NCBI RefSeq assembly: GCF_037414475.1
Contig: NZ_CP147913.1
Span: 7,252,001-7,316,000, forward strand
Reading direction: 5' to 3'
DNA: 64,000 nt
Source: Myxococcus stipitatus
GTDB taxonomy: Bacteria; Myxococcota; Myxococcia; Myxococcales; Myxococcaceae
Shown: piece by piece, positions 40,713 through 49,359 of the stretch
Numbering within the stretch: position 1 is the stretch's first letter
How the letters are laid out: every line of letters begins with the position of its first letter
Made by a program: the position numbers and the translations under genes
The notes under the pieces: generated by a model
What the model was told of the DNA's origin: nothing
What the model saw: only the letters and a program-made list of their open reading frames with translations
Databases searched by the model: none

Positions 40713-43517
40713 CTAGTTGCGCACGCGCAGCAGCAACTCAGCCTGCATCGGGCTGCGGCGGCTGGTCGCCGTGCCGAAGCGGTTGTTGGTGGCGCGCCAC
40801 TGCTCCTGCACGAACGTGACGTCGCTGTTGTTCAGGACGTTGAAGAGGATGAGCGTGAGCTCCATCTTCGTCTCCTGCGTCTTCACGATGCGGTTCAGGT
40901 CGTAGCGGGCCTGGACATCGAACAGGAACTGGCTGGGCTGGCGCAGCTCGGAGACAGCAGACGGGTCGTTGAAGTCCGGCAGGCCGTTGCCCGTGTTGTA
41001 GGCGTGGCCGGTGCCGCGCGGCGAGCGAACCACGCGCTGCCGGTCCACCGCGCCCTCCTGGAACATCCACATGGGCGCGCCCGTGCGGTAGTTGAAGCGC
41101 ACGCCGAAATCGAGGCCGAACGTCGTGGTGTAGCCGACGGCGCCCTTGATGGTGTGGCGGATGTCCTCGGGGGACGGGCCCTCGAAGAAGCGCTTGAAGC
41201 GCGGGTTGGCGCCGTAGCCGTCGAAGTAGTCGCCCACCGTGCCGTTGCTGAAGCCCAGGGTGTAGCTGGCCAGCAGGTCCCACGGGCCCGTGCGGCCCTG
41301 CGCCCACAGGTCCACGCCCTTGTAGTCACGCCAGGCGGAGTCCGGGTTGTGAATCTTCACCACCGTGTGCGGCACGTTGTCCACGTAGCCAATCACGCGC
41401 TGACCGGACGGGTCCCAGATGCGGTTGATCTCCTCGTCCACCCACATGTTGTTGTACTTGCGGTAGGTCAGGTCGGTGCCGATGACGGCCCCCTCGCTGA
41501 TGGCGTGGTGCAGGCCGAACGACAGCTCATCCACGCTCGGCGGCGTGTGGCTGCTCTTGTCGAAGAAGCGGCCAGACGCACCACCGGAGATGCTGCACTG
41601 CGCGTTGCCCACCGTGTCCGGCGTACAGTCCGCGAACGCGCCGCCCGCGAAGGTGGAGCGCACCTGGAGCAGCTCCGGGTTGGCGTGCTGCGCGATGAAG
41701 ACGTCGCCGACCTCGTTGGAGCGGCCGTAGTGCGCCTTCACCAGCGTGCTGCGGTTGCCGAAGATGTCGTACGTCGCCGACACGCGGGGGCCAATGCCCA
41801 CCAGGTTGGTGATGAACTGGTTGTTGTCGCCGTACAGCCGGCCCACGTCCGCGCGCAGACCCGCGACCAGCGTCAGGTAGCGGTTGACGTTCCAGCGGTC
41901 CTGGATGAAAGCGCCGGTGGTCAGCACCGAGGCCTCGGTGCTCAGCGGCGCCTGGACGCCGTCGCTGTTGTAGAAGTCGATGCGCTCGTTGCAGTACTGG
42001 AACGTCGCCGGGTCATCCGGGTTGCACTCGCCGTTGCGGTCGTTGAAGCGGCGGTTGCCAATCACCTGCGCCGTCTTGTCGCCGCTCAGGTAGCTCACCT
42101 GCACGCCCGCCTTCATCTGGTGGTTCTTCACCTTGAAGAGCAGCGTGGGGTCGAACTGGAAGCGCATGCGCTCTTCCGTCACCAGGTTGCCCACTTCGTT
42201 GCGCAGCGCGCCGGCGTTCCGGTACGTCGTGCTGTTGTAGATGTGGGCGATGTCCTGCGAGTCCTCGTTCATCGGACCGTTCCAGATGTCCTTGTAGGTG
42301 ATACCGGTCTGGAGCTGGAACAGGACGTTCTCGGTGAAGCTGCGGTCGTAGTTGACGATGGTGAAGAAGCCACCGCGGTCAATCTGCGTCTCCGCCTCGC
42401 GGGAGGCGAACGTCGAGGAGACCTGGTTGGTGATGGTGTTGTTGTCGTAGTTGAACGCCAGGGACACGCGGTCCTTCGGCGTGGGCTGCCAGGTGAGCTT
42501 CAGGCGGGCCAGGCGCGTCTCGGTGTTGGACGGGCGGTTCTCCTCGCCCAGCGGCGTCTCGCGCTTGGAGAAGTTCCACTGACCGGAGAAGTAGAACCAC
42601 AGCTTGTCCTTGATGATGGGGCCGCCCACGCCGACCAGCGGGCTGTAGAAGGCCGTCTCGGACAGCGGCACCTCGTTCTGCGTGTAGTTGGCCACGTTGG
42701 GGCTCTGGTTGGCCGCGCCCCGGTACTTCGCGTTGGCCCACGCCGGCGACAGAATCATCGTCACGTCGTAGGTGAACTTGTTGGAGCCGCTCTTGCTGAC
42801 GACGTTCTCGATGAGACCCAGCGAGTTGTACTGGGCATCCAGGCCACCCGTGATGACCTCGAAGTTCTCCACCGCGTAGAAGCTCATCGGCGAGCTGATG
42901 CTGCCGTCCACCACGTCGGACGTGTCCATGCCGTCGATGTAGAACTTGCCGTAGCGCGACAGGCCGGCGCGGAGGCTGGGGGCGTTGCCCTGGCCCACGC
43001 CCGCGACCAGCTGCGGCATGGCCTGCACCTGGGTGAAGACAGGCGAGGTGGCCGCCTTCTCCGCCGTCATCACCGCGCCCGTCTGCGCCGAGTCCGGGTT
43101 GATGATGGGGTTGACCTTCTCGACAATCTCGTAGGTGGCCACCGCCTGCGTCTCGGTGAACACCTCGAGCTTCACGTCCACCTGCGTGGCCTGGCCCAGC
43201 AGGACGGTGATGCCCGTCTTCTTGATGGGGGTGAAGCCGGGGACGTTGACCTCGAGGACATAGCCCTCGCCCGGGGGCAGGGTGTCGAACTCGAAGCGGC
43301 CGTCCTCGCCGCTGGTGCGCGACAGGGGCTGCTGCAGCGCCGGGCCGCTCACGGTGAGGGGCACTTCGGCGAGCGCGGCGCCCGTCGGGTCATAGACGTA
43401 ACCGGCCATGCGGCCGTAGTTCTGACCGGCGGCGAGCGCGGTGACGGGGAGGGCCGCGACGAGCGCGACCAGCAGCAGCGCGAACGCGCCGCCGCCACGG
43501 ACGAAGGGAGTCTTCAT
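40713..43517 (-). CDS. Oar-like TonB-dependent outer-membrane receptor
   Basis: 934 residues. Signal peptide (MKTPFVRGGGAFALLLVALV.. cleaved near ALAAGQ), an N-terminal carboxypeptidase-regulatory domain (about 28-110: MAGYVYDPTGAALAEVPLTV), a plug region (QAMPQLVAGVGQGNAPSLRA, GKFYIDGMDTSDVVDG, AVENFEVITGGLDAQYNSLG) and a large beta-barrel. Architecture and length match myxobacterial Oar proteins, OmpA-related receptors needed for social development. ATG 43517 is chosen; the upstream frame is Arg-rich noise. The lipoprotein gene 32 bp upstream and the divergent tonB gene suggest a TonB-powered unit. Ligand unknown. Confidence 0.9.
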   Translation of the reverse strand: MKTPFVRGGGAFALLLVALVAALPVTALAAGQNYGRMAGYVYDPTGAALAEVPLTVSGPALQQPLSRTSGEDGRFEFDTLPPGEGYVLEVNVPGFTPIKKTGITVLLGQATQVDVKLEVFTETQAVATYEIVEKVNPIINPDSAQTGAVMTAEKAATSPVFTQVQAMPQLVAGVGQGNAPSLRAGLSRYGKFYIDGMDTSDVVDGSISSPMSFYAVENFEVITGGLDAQYNSLGLIENVVSKSGSNKFTYDVTMILSPAWANAKYRGAANQSPNVANYTQNEVPLSETAFYSPLVGVGGPIIKDKLWFYFSGQWNFSKRETPLGEENRPSNTETRLARLKLTWQPTPKDRVSLAFNYDNNTITNQVSSTFASREAETQIDRGGFFTIVNYDRSFTENVLFQLQTGITYKDIWNGPMNEDSQDIAHIYNSTTYRNAGALRNEVGNLVTEERMRFQFDPTLLFKVKNHQMKAGVQVSYLSGDKTAQVIGNRRFNDRNGECNPDDPATFQYCNERIDFYNSDGVQAPLSTEASVLTTGAFIQDRWNVNRYLTLVAGLRADVGRLYGDNNQFITNLVGIGPRVSATYDIFGNRSTLVKAHYGRSNEVGDVFIAQHANPELLQVRSTFAGGAFADCTPDTVGNAQCSISGGASGRFFDKSSHTPPSVDELSFGLHHAISEGAVIGTDLTYRKYNNMWVDEEINRIWDPSGQRVIGYVDNVPHTVVKIHNPDSAWRDYKGVDLWAQGRTGPWDLLASYTLGFSNGTVGDYFDGYGANPRFKRFFEGPSPEDIRHTIKGAVGYTTTFGLDFGVRFNYRTGAPMWMFQEGAVDRQRVVRSPRGTGHAYNTGNGLPDFNDPSAVSELRQPSQFLFDVQARYDLNRIVKTQETKMELTLILFNVLNNSDVTFVQEQWRATNNRFGTATSRRSPMQAELLLRVRN

Positions 43518-43549
43518 GGAAGGGCTTTGGGCAGGGGAATGGGTGGCGC

Positions 43550-44527
43550 TCACAGGGGGCTCCCCACGACGAAGAGCACGCCGGCGTAGCGATTGACGGT
43601 GGCGAGGTCGAGCTCGGTCGACGCGCACGCGTCGACGCACAGGCCCGTGTAGCTGGAGGCGGGCTTCGCGGCGGTCGCGGTGAACGTGCGCAGGCGCACC
43701 ACCGGCGACCAGGCCTCGTCGCCCGGGGTGGCGGCGAACAGGTAGACGGGCGTCTCCGTGGCGGGCGCGCCCGTCGGCGGGCTCACCAGCACGCCGTCCA
43801 TCACCTTCACGTTGCCGGTGGCGTCCACGGGCACCGGGCCACCGTCCAGGTAGGCCAGCTGCAGGCCGCGGTACCAGCCGCCCTTGGAGGTGAAGGCGGA
43901 GTCGGCGCGCAGCGGGTTGAGGTTCGCGGAGACATCAATGATTGCGCGCATGGCAATCGTGGTGCCTTCCTCGGCGGCGCCACCGAAGGCGCCCTTGTTG
44001 AGCGAGGCGAGGTCCTTGATGGCGTTGCACTGCTGACCACCCGTGCCCGCCCAGCGCGTCACCTTCATCAGGGGCAGGACGTGCGGCGTGGTGTTGCCCG
44101 TGACGGGCAGCGGCAGCGCGCTGAAGAGCGGCCACTGCTCGGTCTCCGGGTAGCTGTCGTTGCGGAAGTCGAAGACAGGCTTGCCCGTCTTGCAGCCCTC
44201 GAAGTCGTACGTGTTCGCCACCACGCGGCTGGCGGGCAGGAACGGCCGGCCGGCCTCGTCCACGGGGACGCCCGAGTTGGTGATGTTGCCCTTGTCATCC
44301 TTCCGCTCGGTGGGGACCTGACCCAGGTTGTAGAAGGGCACGTTGGTGCCCTTCACCCGGGCCGTCGCGGGACGGTAGTTGCCGCTGGTCGGCCGGAACT
44401 TCGCGTCCAGATTCGAGGCGTCGATGACACCCTGGTACTTGTCGCCGACCTCGTCGGTCGACTCACCACACGCAACAACACTCAGGGCGGCGGCGAGCCC
44501 GAGTGCGCACTTCATCTTTGTCTGCAC
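43550..44527 (-). CDS. Lipoprotein paired with the Oar-like receptor
   Basis: 325 residues. Lipobox VVAC after MKCALGLAAALSVVAC. The mature part is unrecognised, Gly/Pro/Thr-rich and beta-like, with Cys pairs (FEGCKTG, GQQCNAI, GLCVDACAS). GTG 44527 has GAGG 7 nt upstream; ATG 44515 is the alternative. It is 32 bp upstream of the receptor on the same strand and probably cotranscribed, comparable to surface lipoproteins that partner TonB-dependent receptors. Role by context only. Confidence 0.75.
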   Translation of the reverse strand: MQTKMKCALGLAAALSVVACGESTDEVGDKYQGVIDASNLDAKFRPTSGNYRPATARVKGTNVPFYNLGQVPTERKDDKGNITNSGVPVDEAGRPFLPASRVVANTYDFEGCKTGKPVFDFRNDSYPETEQWPLFSALPLPVTGNTTPHVLPLMKVTRWAGTGGQQCNAIKDLASLNKGAFGGAAEEGTTIAMRAIIDVSANLNPLRADSAFTSKGGWYRGLQLAYLDGGPVPVDATGNVKVMDGVLVSPPTGAPATETPVYLFAATPGDEAWSPVVRLRTFTATAAKPASSYTGLCVDACASTELDLATVNRYAGVLFVVGSPL

Positions 44528-44597
44528 GGAAATACCTCTGGGTAGGGGACGAGGTGGCGGCCCTCTACCACGACTATCCTGTCCACTGGTATTGCTT

Positions 44598-44619
44598 GGG
44601 TGTCTTCTATGTGACACCC
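44598..44619. promoter_or_regulatory. Inverted repeat in the lipoprotein-receptor / tonB divergent region
   Basis: GGGTGTC (44598-44604) and GACACCC (44613-44619) form a perfect 7-bp inverted repeat with an 8-nt spacer, extendable to TTGGG...CCCAA with one bulge. It is central in the 152-bp region between the two divergent genes and is suited to a dimeric regulator. A third ACACCC half-site lies at about 44647. Confidence 0.5.
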
Positions 44620-44679
44620 CAATCGTTCTGCTTATGCAGTAGAATTACACCCAGGGGTCATTCTTTTCCGGCTTGTGCT

Positions 44680-45429
44680 ATGGCGTGGCTCGGCATGTTC
44701 GCGCAGCAGCACACCGACCCTCCCTCTCGCATCCTAGGCTTCGCCGCCTTCTCCATTGCCGTTCACGTTGGAGTCGCGGCGGCGCTGGGGTGGATTCTCA
44801 AACCCATGGTCGTCGAGGCGGAGGTGCCCATCGACGTGGTGCTCAGCCTCGTGAAGGCGCCGCCCCCGCCTCCTCCGCCCCCGCCTCCTCCCGCGGCGCG
44901 CAAGACGACGCCCCGGACGGTGGAGAAGAAGCCCAAGACGGAGCTGCGTCAGCCGGTGGAGGTCAAACCGGTGGTCGAGCAGAAGCCGCTCGAGCCGGAA
45001 CCGGAGCCCGAGGCGCCGGAGCCCGAGGCCCCCGTGGAGGGGGGAGTCGAGGGAGGCGTGGAGGGCGGCGTGGCCGGGGGTGTGGTGGGCGGAGTGGTGG
45101 GAGGCGTCGTGGGTGGGGTGGTGGGTGGGACGGTGTCGGAGCCCGTGAAGCCCAAGAACGTGCCGCCCTTCGTCATCCAGCGTGACGTGGTGCGGCAGTC
45201 GCCGCCGAAGCTGTCCGAGGTGTTCAAGCAGTCCCACCGCGGCCAGACGCTCCAGGGCATCTACAAGGTGTGTGTCGCCACCAACGGCAGCGTGTACGAG
45301 GTGACGCCGGTGAAGTCGGTGCCCGGCGCGGATGACGACATCATCCAGGGACTCAAGGCAGGCTGGGAGTACAAGCCGCAGAAGGTCCCGGTGTGCTTCC
45401 TCTACAACATCCCTATCACCATCCAGTAG
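44680..45429 (+). CDS. TonB-like energy transducer
   Basis: 249 residues. One N-terminal membrane helix (about 17-40, ILGFAAFSIAVHVGVAAALG), a Pro-rich periplasmic span (11 Pro at 61-71, then EPEPEPEAPEPEAP), a Gly/Val tract of GGV units at about 121-150, and a C-terminal TonB_C domain (YKVCVATNGSVYEVTPVKSV, with the GWEYKPQKVPVCF end). It couples proton-motive force to outer-membrane receptors and is divergent from an Oar-like receptor gene. ATG 44680 is chosen; ATG 44695 is an alternative and neither has a strong ribosome site. Confidence 0.88.
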   Translation: MAWLGMFAQQHTDPPSRILGFAAFSIAVHVGVAAALGWILKPMVVEAEVPIDVVLSLVKAPPPPPPPPPPPAARKTTPRTVEKKPKTELRQPVEVKPVVEQKPLEPEPEPEAPEPEAPVEGGVEGGVEGGVAGGVVGGVVGGVVGGVVGGTVSEPVKPKNVPPFVIQRDVVRQSPPKLSEVFKQSHRGQTLQGIYKVCVATNGSVYEVTPVKSVPGADDDIIQGLKAGWEYKPQKVPVCFLYNIPITIQ

Positions 45430-45441
45430 TTCGGGTTCCGG

Positions 45442-45464
45442 GGCACGGCGGCTCTGGCCGTGCC
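45442..45464. terminator. Hairpin between convergent tonB and WYL-regulator genes
   Basis: GGCACGGC (45442-45449) pairs perfectly with GCCGTGCC (45457-45464). It lies between two convergent stops and could act for both; no T-run is present. Confidence 0.5.
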
Positions 45465-45483
45465 TCCGTGACGCGGTCGTGAC

Positions 45484-46203
45484 TCAGAGCGCGGAGAAGA
45501 CGTCGCCGAGCGTGGCGAGCATCGCCTCTGAGTTCCGCAGCCGGAACGTCGCGTCGGTGATGTGCGCGGATTCGATGCGGTCGACGCGCAGCATGCGCAC
45601 CGCGCCTCGCAGGTGGTCCCAGACGAGCAGGAACCAGGCGGGCCAGCTGAGCAGCAGGTAGTGCGGCTCCACGACGCGCACCGTGCTGACGTCATTCGTG
45701 CGGTAGGTCAGCTCCAGCGCGCGCTGCTCGAAGAACGCCTCCTGGATGGGGCGGAGCACCGTGGCGGCCGGAGACATCCAGCTCGCCGCGACGTTCCTCG
45801 AGCCCGGGCCGACGAGAATCCTCCGGCGCAGGCCGTTCACCCGGGCGCGTTCCTCGGGCGGGAACGATGCGGACAGCTTCTGTCTCAACGTCTTGACGGT
45901 CGACAGCAGCAGCGGGGAGTGGAGCTGCTCCGCGAGCGCCAGCGCGAGCAGCAGGTCGAGGAGCTCGTGGGCGTCGAGCTGGACGCGGCCCAGCCCCGTC
46001 CTCGGCGGCACACGCACGCCGCCTCCTCGCCCCGCGTCGGACTCGATGGGGACGCCCCGTGCCTCGAGCCGGGCCAGGTCCCTGCGGACGGTCCGCAGGC
46101 AGACGCCCAGCTCCTCCGCCAATTCGGGCGCGGTCCACGAAGGACGCGAGGCGAGCAGGCCCAGGACCCGGTCCAGCCGGTCGGTGACGGGTTCGCGTTT
46201 CAA
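45484..46203 (-). CDS. YafY-type HTH/WYL-domain transcriptional regulator
   Basis: 239 residues. N-terminal winged HTH (VLGLLASRPSWTAPELAEEL, VCLRTVRRDLARLEARGVPI) and a C-terminal WYL region (AFFEQRALELTYRTN, VVEPHYLLLSWPAWFLLVWD) which usually binds a small ligand or nucleic acid. The start is TTG 46203; the DNA just upstream is a perfect palindrome that covers this start, implying autoregulation. It is divergent from a VOC-family gene, its likely target. No Shine-Dalgarno lies at a normal distance, so a leaderless transcript is possible. Confidence 0.88.
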   Translation of the reverse strand: MKREPVTDRLDRVLGLLASRPSWTAPELAEELGVCLRTVRRDLARLEARGVPIESDAGRGGGVRVPPRTGLGRVQLDAHELLDLLLALALAEQLHSPLLLSTVKTLRQKLSASFPPEERARVNGLRRRILVGPGSRNVAASWMSPAATVLRPIQEAFFEQRALELTYRTNDVSTVRVVEPHYLLLSWPAWFLLVWDHLRGAVRMLRVDRIESAHITDATFRLRNSEAMLATLGDVFSAL

Positions 46204-46226
46204 AGGTGACTCATTTTGTCACCTTT
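46202..46226. promoter_or_regulatory. Operator palindrome for the WYL regulator
   Basis: AAAGGTGAC (46202-46210) and GTCACCTTT (46218-46226) are a perfect 9-bp inverted repeat with a 7-nt AT-rich spacer (TCATTTT). It sits over the regulator's start and 56 bp upstream of the VOC gene, the place expected for a divergent-promoter operator. Confidence 0.7.
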
Positions 46227-46281
46227 TCGAGAGAGTGTCTCCGGGTCGCGAACGAACGCGGCCAGAACACGAGAGACAGCC

Positions 46282-46710
46282 ATGACCTTCTTGCGCGGAA
46301 TGAGCACCATCAGCCTCTGGGCGAACGACCTTCCGGCGGCGACCCGTTGGTACTCGGAGTTGCTGGGCGTGGAGCCCTACTTCAGCAGCGAGGCCGTGGG
46401 CCTGGGGCCGGGTTACGTCGAGTACCGCCTCGGCGACTACCAGCACGAGTTGGGCATCATCGACCGCAAGTTCGCCCCTCCCGGGCTGGGCGGGGAGCCG
46501 GGCGGCGTGGTGGTCTACTGGCACGTGGATGACGTCGCCGCGGCGCTCTCCCGGCTGGTGGAGCGGGGCGCCAAGGTGCTCGAGGGCCTCAAGGAGCGGG
46601 GCCCTGGCTTCGTCACGGCGTCGGTCATCGACCCGTTCGGCAACGTGCTGGGCATCATGTTCAACCGGCACTACCTGTCCATCCTCGGGGCCCGCGATGC
46701 CGCGCGCTGA
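46282..46710 (+). CDS. VOC-family (glyoxalase/bleomycin-resistance-like) protein
   Basis: 142 residues with two beta-alpha-beta-beta-beta modules: MSTISLWANDLPAATRWYSE, LGVEPYF, then VVVYWHVDDVAAALSRLVER and VTASVIDPFGNVLGIMFNRH. The DPFGN loop and metal-site-type residues (H, E) are typical of the VOC fold. ATG 46282 is chosen, with ATG 46297 as the alternative. It faces the WYL regulator and is followed by an overlapping YdeI-like gene. Enzymatic reaction unknown. Confidence 0.9.
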   Translation: MTFLRGMSTISLWANDLPAATRWYSELLGVEPYFSSEAVGLGPGYVEYRLGDYQHELGIIDRKFAPPGLGGEPGGVVVYWHVDDVAAALSRLVERGAKVLEGLKERGPGFVTASVIDPFGNVLGIMFNRHYLSILGARDAAR

Positions 46711-47326
46711 GCGAGGGGCGGCGGACGTGGCCCCGACACGGACGTTCCGGGGCGCGGCGGAGTTCGAGGCGTGGCTGGGTGAGAACGGCGGCGCCCACGC
46801 GGGGGTCTGGTTGAAGCTCGCGAAGAAGGGGACGGGGATTGCCTCGCTGACGGATGACGAGGCGGTCGACGTGGGGCTGTGTTTCGGATGGATTTCCAGT
46901 CAGCGGAAGTCGCTCGATGAGCGCTTCTATCTCCAGAAGTACGTGCCTCGCAGGCCGCGCAGTCGGTGGTCCTGCGTGAATGTCCGCAAGGTGGAGGTGC
47001 TGCAGGCCGAGGGGAGGATGAGGCCCTCGGGGCTGGCCGAGGTCGACGCCGCGAAGGCGGATGGCCGCTGGGCGGCGGCCTACGAGTCCCAGCGGAACGC
47101 CACGGTCCCCGAAGACCTGGCCGCCGCGCTGGCCGCGAATCCCCAGGCGGCGAGTGCCTTCGAGTCGCTGGGCAGGACGCGGCGATACGCGCTCATGTTG
47201 GACATCGTGACGGCGCGCGGCGCGGAGGCGCGAGCCAACCACCTGCGCCGCGTCGTCGAGTCCCTTGTGTCGCCGGGCACCACGGCTACGGCCGGGGCGC
47301 GGCGCTCGAAGCGGGCAACACGTTGA
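46697..47326 (+). CDS. YdeI/OmpD-associated family protein
   Basis: 209 residues. RTFRGAAEFEAWLGENGGAH, GVWLKLAKKGTGIASLTDDE, DVGLCFGWISSQRKSLDERF and PRRPRSRWSCVNVRKVEVLQ are the family core; the C-terminal YALMLDIVTARGAEARANHL also fits. Members are described as cationic-peptide or bacteriocin protection proteins, but function is weakly established. ATG 46697 overlaps the VOC stop by 14 bases, suggesting coupling under the same WYL operator. Its 3' end overlaps the convergent gene by 41 bases. Confidence 0.85.
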   Translation: MPRAERGAADVAPTRTFRGAAEFEAWLGENGGAHAGVWLKLAKKGTGIASLTDDEAVDVGLCFGWISSQRKSLDERFYLQKYVPRRPRSRWSCVNVRKVEVLQAEGRMRPSGLAEVDAAKADGRWAAAYESQRNATVPEDLAAALAANPQAASAFESLGRTRRYALMLDIVTARGAEARANHLRRVVESLVSPGTTATAGARRSKRATR

Positions 47327-49070
47327 GGGTGAAGGACAGCTCGGGTCCGAACGCGGTGCCATCGCGTTGCATCCGCCACCGGTAGGTCACAAGGCCGACG
47401 GTGGAGGGCGCGGTGTGGGTGAAGGAGAACGTCTTCGCCTGTCCAAGGTGGATGGCCTCACCGGAGGCCAGCCTCAGGTCCTCGGTCCCATCAAGTGACA
47501 GGGCTTGGATGTCTTGGGCGGCGCTCCAGGACGTGGTGCCGGTGTTGGTCACCACCACGGTGCCGCTGAAGGACTGTCCGGCCTGGACGGAAGCCACCGC
47601 CGAGGTGGGGGGCGCGAAGCTCGCGTCCAGGGGTGGGGTGTCCAGGAAGGCGCCGAGAATCTGCTGCCGGAAGGGAAGGAACGTGGAGGTATGGGTGGAG
47701 GAGACACCGTAGAGCCTGGGGTCTCCGGGCTGCGGCTGTGGGAACAGCAGGTCGTTGCTCTGCACGAAGCGCAGGGAGCCGTTGGGGAAGGCCCCCGTGC
47801 TTCCACCCAGGTCTCGCCCCTTGCTGCGGTCGTGGCACCCGCCACAGGAGAGTGACTCCGCGCGCGCCACGATGTGATGGGGCGTCAGGGGGCTGCCGAT
47901 GCGCTGGAGCTCCGTCTGGATGGCGTCGAGGAACGGGTTGGGGATGGGGCCTTTGTTGACCTGCGCGATGAAGTCATCCACGCCGTCGCGCATGAGCTGG
48001 GGGCTGGACTGGGCGGCGTTGTAGAGGTCGGGGACGACGTAGTTGAAGCGATGGAAGTCATCGACCGCGAGGCTCGCGACCTGGGTGATGAAGTAGTCTC
48101 GGAAGCTCACCGCGAGGGGGCTGGTGTTCTGGGTGTTGAAGAAGTCTCCCCGAGGGGTGGCCTTCGTGGTGACGGGGATGAAGCGCAGGGTGCAGCCCGT
48201 GATGTCACATTGATGCTTGAGCTTGAACTCGCGAAGCATCCAGGGCTCGGGAGACCCGACGCCCATCTGGATGAACTGATTGGTCCGGAGCTGTCCCGCG
48301 CCGGAAGGGTTGTCTCCATAGTTGCCGATGTGGATGACCGGGTTGCGGCTGGGGCCCACGCCCTCGAAGAAGAGCGACTTCACGAGGAGGCCGCGCTGGA
48401 TGGGGTCATCGACGGTGGACAGGTGCGCCCACGCCTGCGCGACCGGGCGGCACCCCTCCAGTCCGAGCTCGGGCGTGGGATTGGGGAGGACTCCCTCGAA
48501 GATGAAGCGGTTCTTCGAGCGGGTCTGCGGGGACGGAACGAACTTGGCGAAGGACATCCGGTATTCGCCGCAGTGGGAGCCGTCCACCGGGGCCAGGTCG
48601 AAGCGGTTGAAGAGGCCCACCAGGATGTACCTGTCAATCGACGGGGGGGCTCCGGAGCCCGCGTCCGTGCCTTCGGTGGGCCTGCAGAAGTACGGCGCGC
48701 CGTTGAGGGTGTTGCCATGGTCGGAGCAGTGCGGGCCGCCGGGGAGGTCCGGTTGGCCTGGGGCGGCGTTCTGCGTGTCCCAGAGCTGGCGGAAGAGCTG
48801 CTCCGACGTGAAGCCCGTGTTGCCCGCCTGGGCGACGAGCTGGTCGAACACCATCCTCGGGGTGATGGTGGAGACGATGGAGTAGTCCGTGATGGCGAGC
48901 GAGCGCAGGGGGTCCAACGTCGCCGCGGTGATGGACGGACGATGTGCCAGGGAGGTGGCCTGGAGGCCACCCCGCTCGGAGTGAAGGGGCTCGGCGGAGG
49001 CGGAGCTTCCCTTCAAGAGGAGAAGCCCCACCCACAACAGGCAGGGTGAGAAGGAGTGTCGGGCCGGCAT
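47286..49070 (-). CDS. Secreted protein with CxxCH motif and C-terminal Ig-like domain
   Basis: 594 residues. Signal peptide MPARHSFSPCLLWVGLLLLK, cleaved near SASA. A long unrecognised body holds several Cys (PHCSDHGN, YFCRPTEG, GCRPVAQA, CDITGCTL) and one heme c-type motif, SCGGCHDRS (about 435), the pattern seen in cytochrome-c-like or decaheme-adjacent domains. The C-terminal 100 residues form an NBR1/fibronectin-like Ig domain (SFSGTVVVTNTGTTSWSAA). Its 3' end overlaps the YdeI-like gene by 41 bp. Role unknown; one CxxCH is too little to assign electron transfer. Confidence 0.75.
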   Translation of the reverse strand: MPARHSFSPCLLWVGLLLLKGSSASAEPLHSERGGLQATSLAHRPSITAATLDPLRSLAITDYSIVSTITPRMVFDQLVAQAGNTGFTSEQLFRQLWDTQNAAPGQPDLPGGPHCSDHGNTLNGAPYFCRPTEGTDAGSGAPPSIDRYILVGLFNRFDLAPVDGSHCGEYRMSFAKFVPSPQTRSKNRFIFEGVLPNPTPELGLEGCRPVAQAWAHLSTVDDPIQRGLLVKSLFFEGVGPSRNPVIHIGNYGDNPSGAGQLRTNQFIQMGVGSPEPWMLREFKLKHQCDITGCTLRFIPVTTKATPRGDFFNTQNTSPLAVSFRDYFITQVASLAVDDFHRFNYVVPDLYNAAQSSPQLMRDGVDDFIAQVNKGPIPNPFLDAIQTELQRIGSPLTPHHIVARAESLSCGGCHDRSKGRDLGGSTGAFPNGSLRFVQSNDLLFPQPQPGDPRLYGVSSTHTSTFLPFRQQILGAFLDTPPLDASFAPPTSAVASVQAGQSFSGTVVVTNTGTTSWSAAQDIQALSLDGTEDLRLASGEAIHLGQAKTFSFTHTAPSTVGLVTYRWRMQRDGTAFGPELSFTLNVLPASSAAPRP

Positions 49071-49213
49071 GGAGCCATTCCCCCGTGTGGAATCCGCTCA
49101 GGGATTTGAGAGGGTCTGGCCAGTAAATCAGTGCGCTGGGATGCGGCTGGTGATGTCTTTCCCAGGCCCGAGAGAGTGTTCTGTGGCTGTCATTCCCGCC
49201 GGTCCCCGTGGCG

Positions 49214-49266
49214 TCAGGCCTGTCTGCTCCGCCATTCGTCATACAGGCCCTGCTCCCCTGCGGGGC
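49214..49266 (-). pseudogene. Displaced 3' end of the nucleoside deaminase gene
   Basis: Read on the minus strand from the target duplication, this encodes GEQGLYDEWRSRQA and stops with TGA at 49214-49216. Joined across the insertion sequence to the deaminase gene it restores a natural C-terminus (LRPAG-EQGLYDEWRSRQA). It is cut off from its gene by the IS at 49267-50607. Confidence 0.8.
49257..49266. repeat. Target-site duplication, left copy
   Basis: CCTGCGGGGC, identical to 50608-50617. Ten bases is within the range for ISAs1-family insertions. Confidence 0.9.
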
Positions 49267-49285
49267 CAGGGTACCCGCACGATAG
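49267..49285. repeat. Left inverted repeat of the insertion sequence
   Basis: CAGGGTACCCGCACGATAG; 17 of 19 bases match the reverse complement of the right end (50589-50607). Confidence 0.88.
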
Positions 49286-49359
49286 ATGATCGGAATTGTT
49301 AGGAAGTCGCGGGCGAGGGTGGGCATCAGATCGCAGGTAGGGTTGGGTGCACTGTTGCC

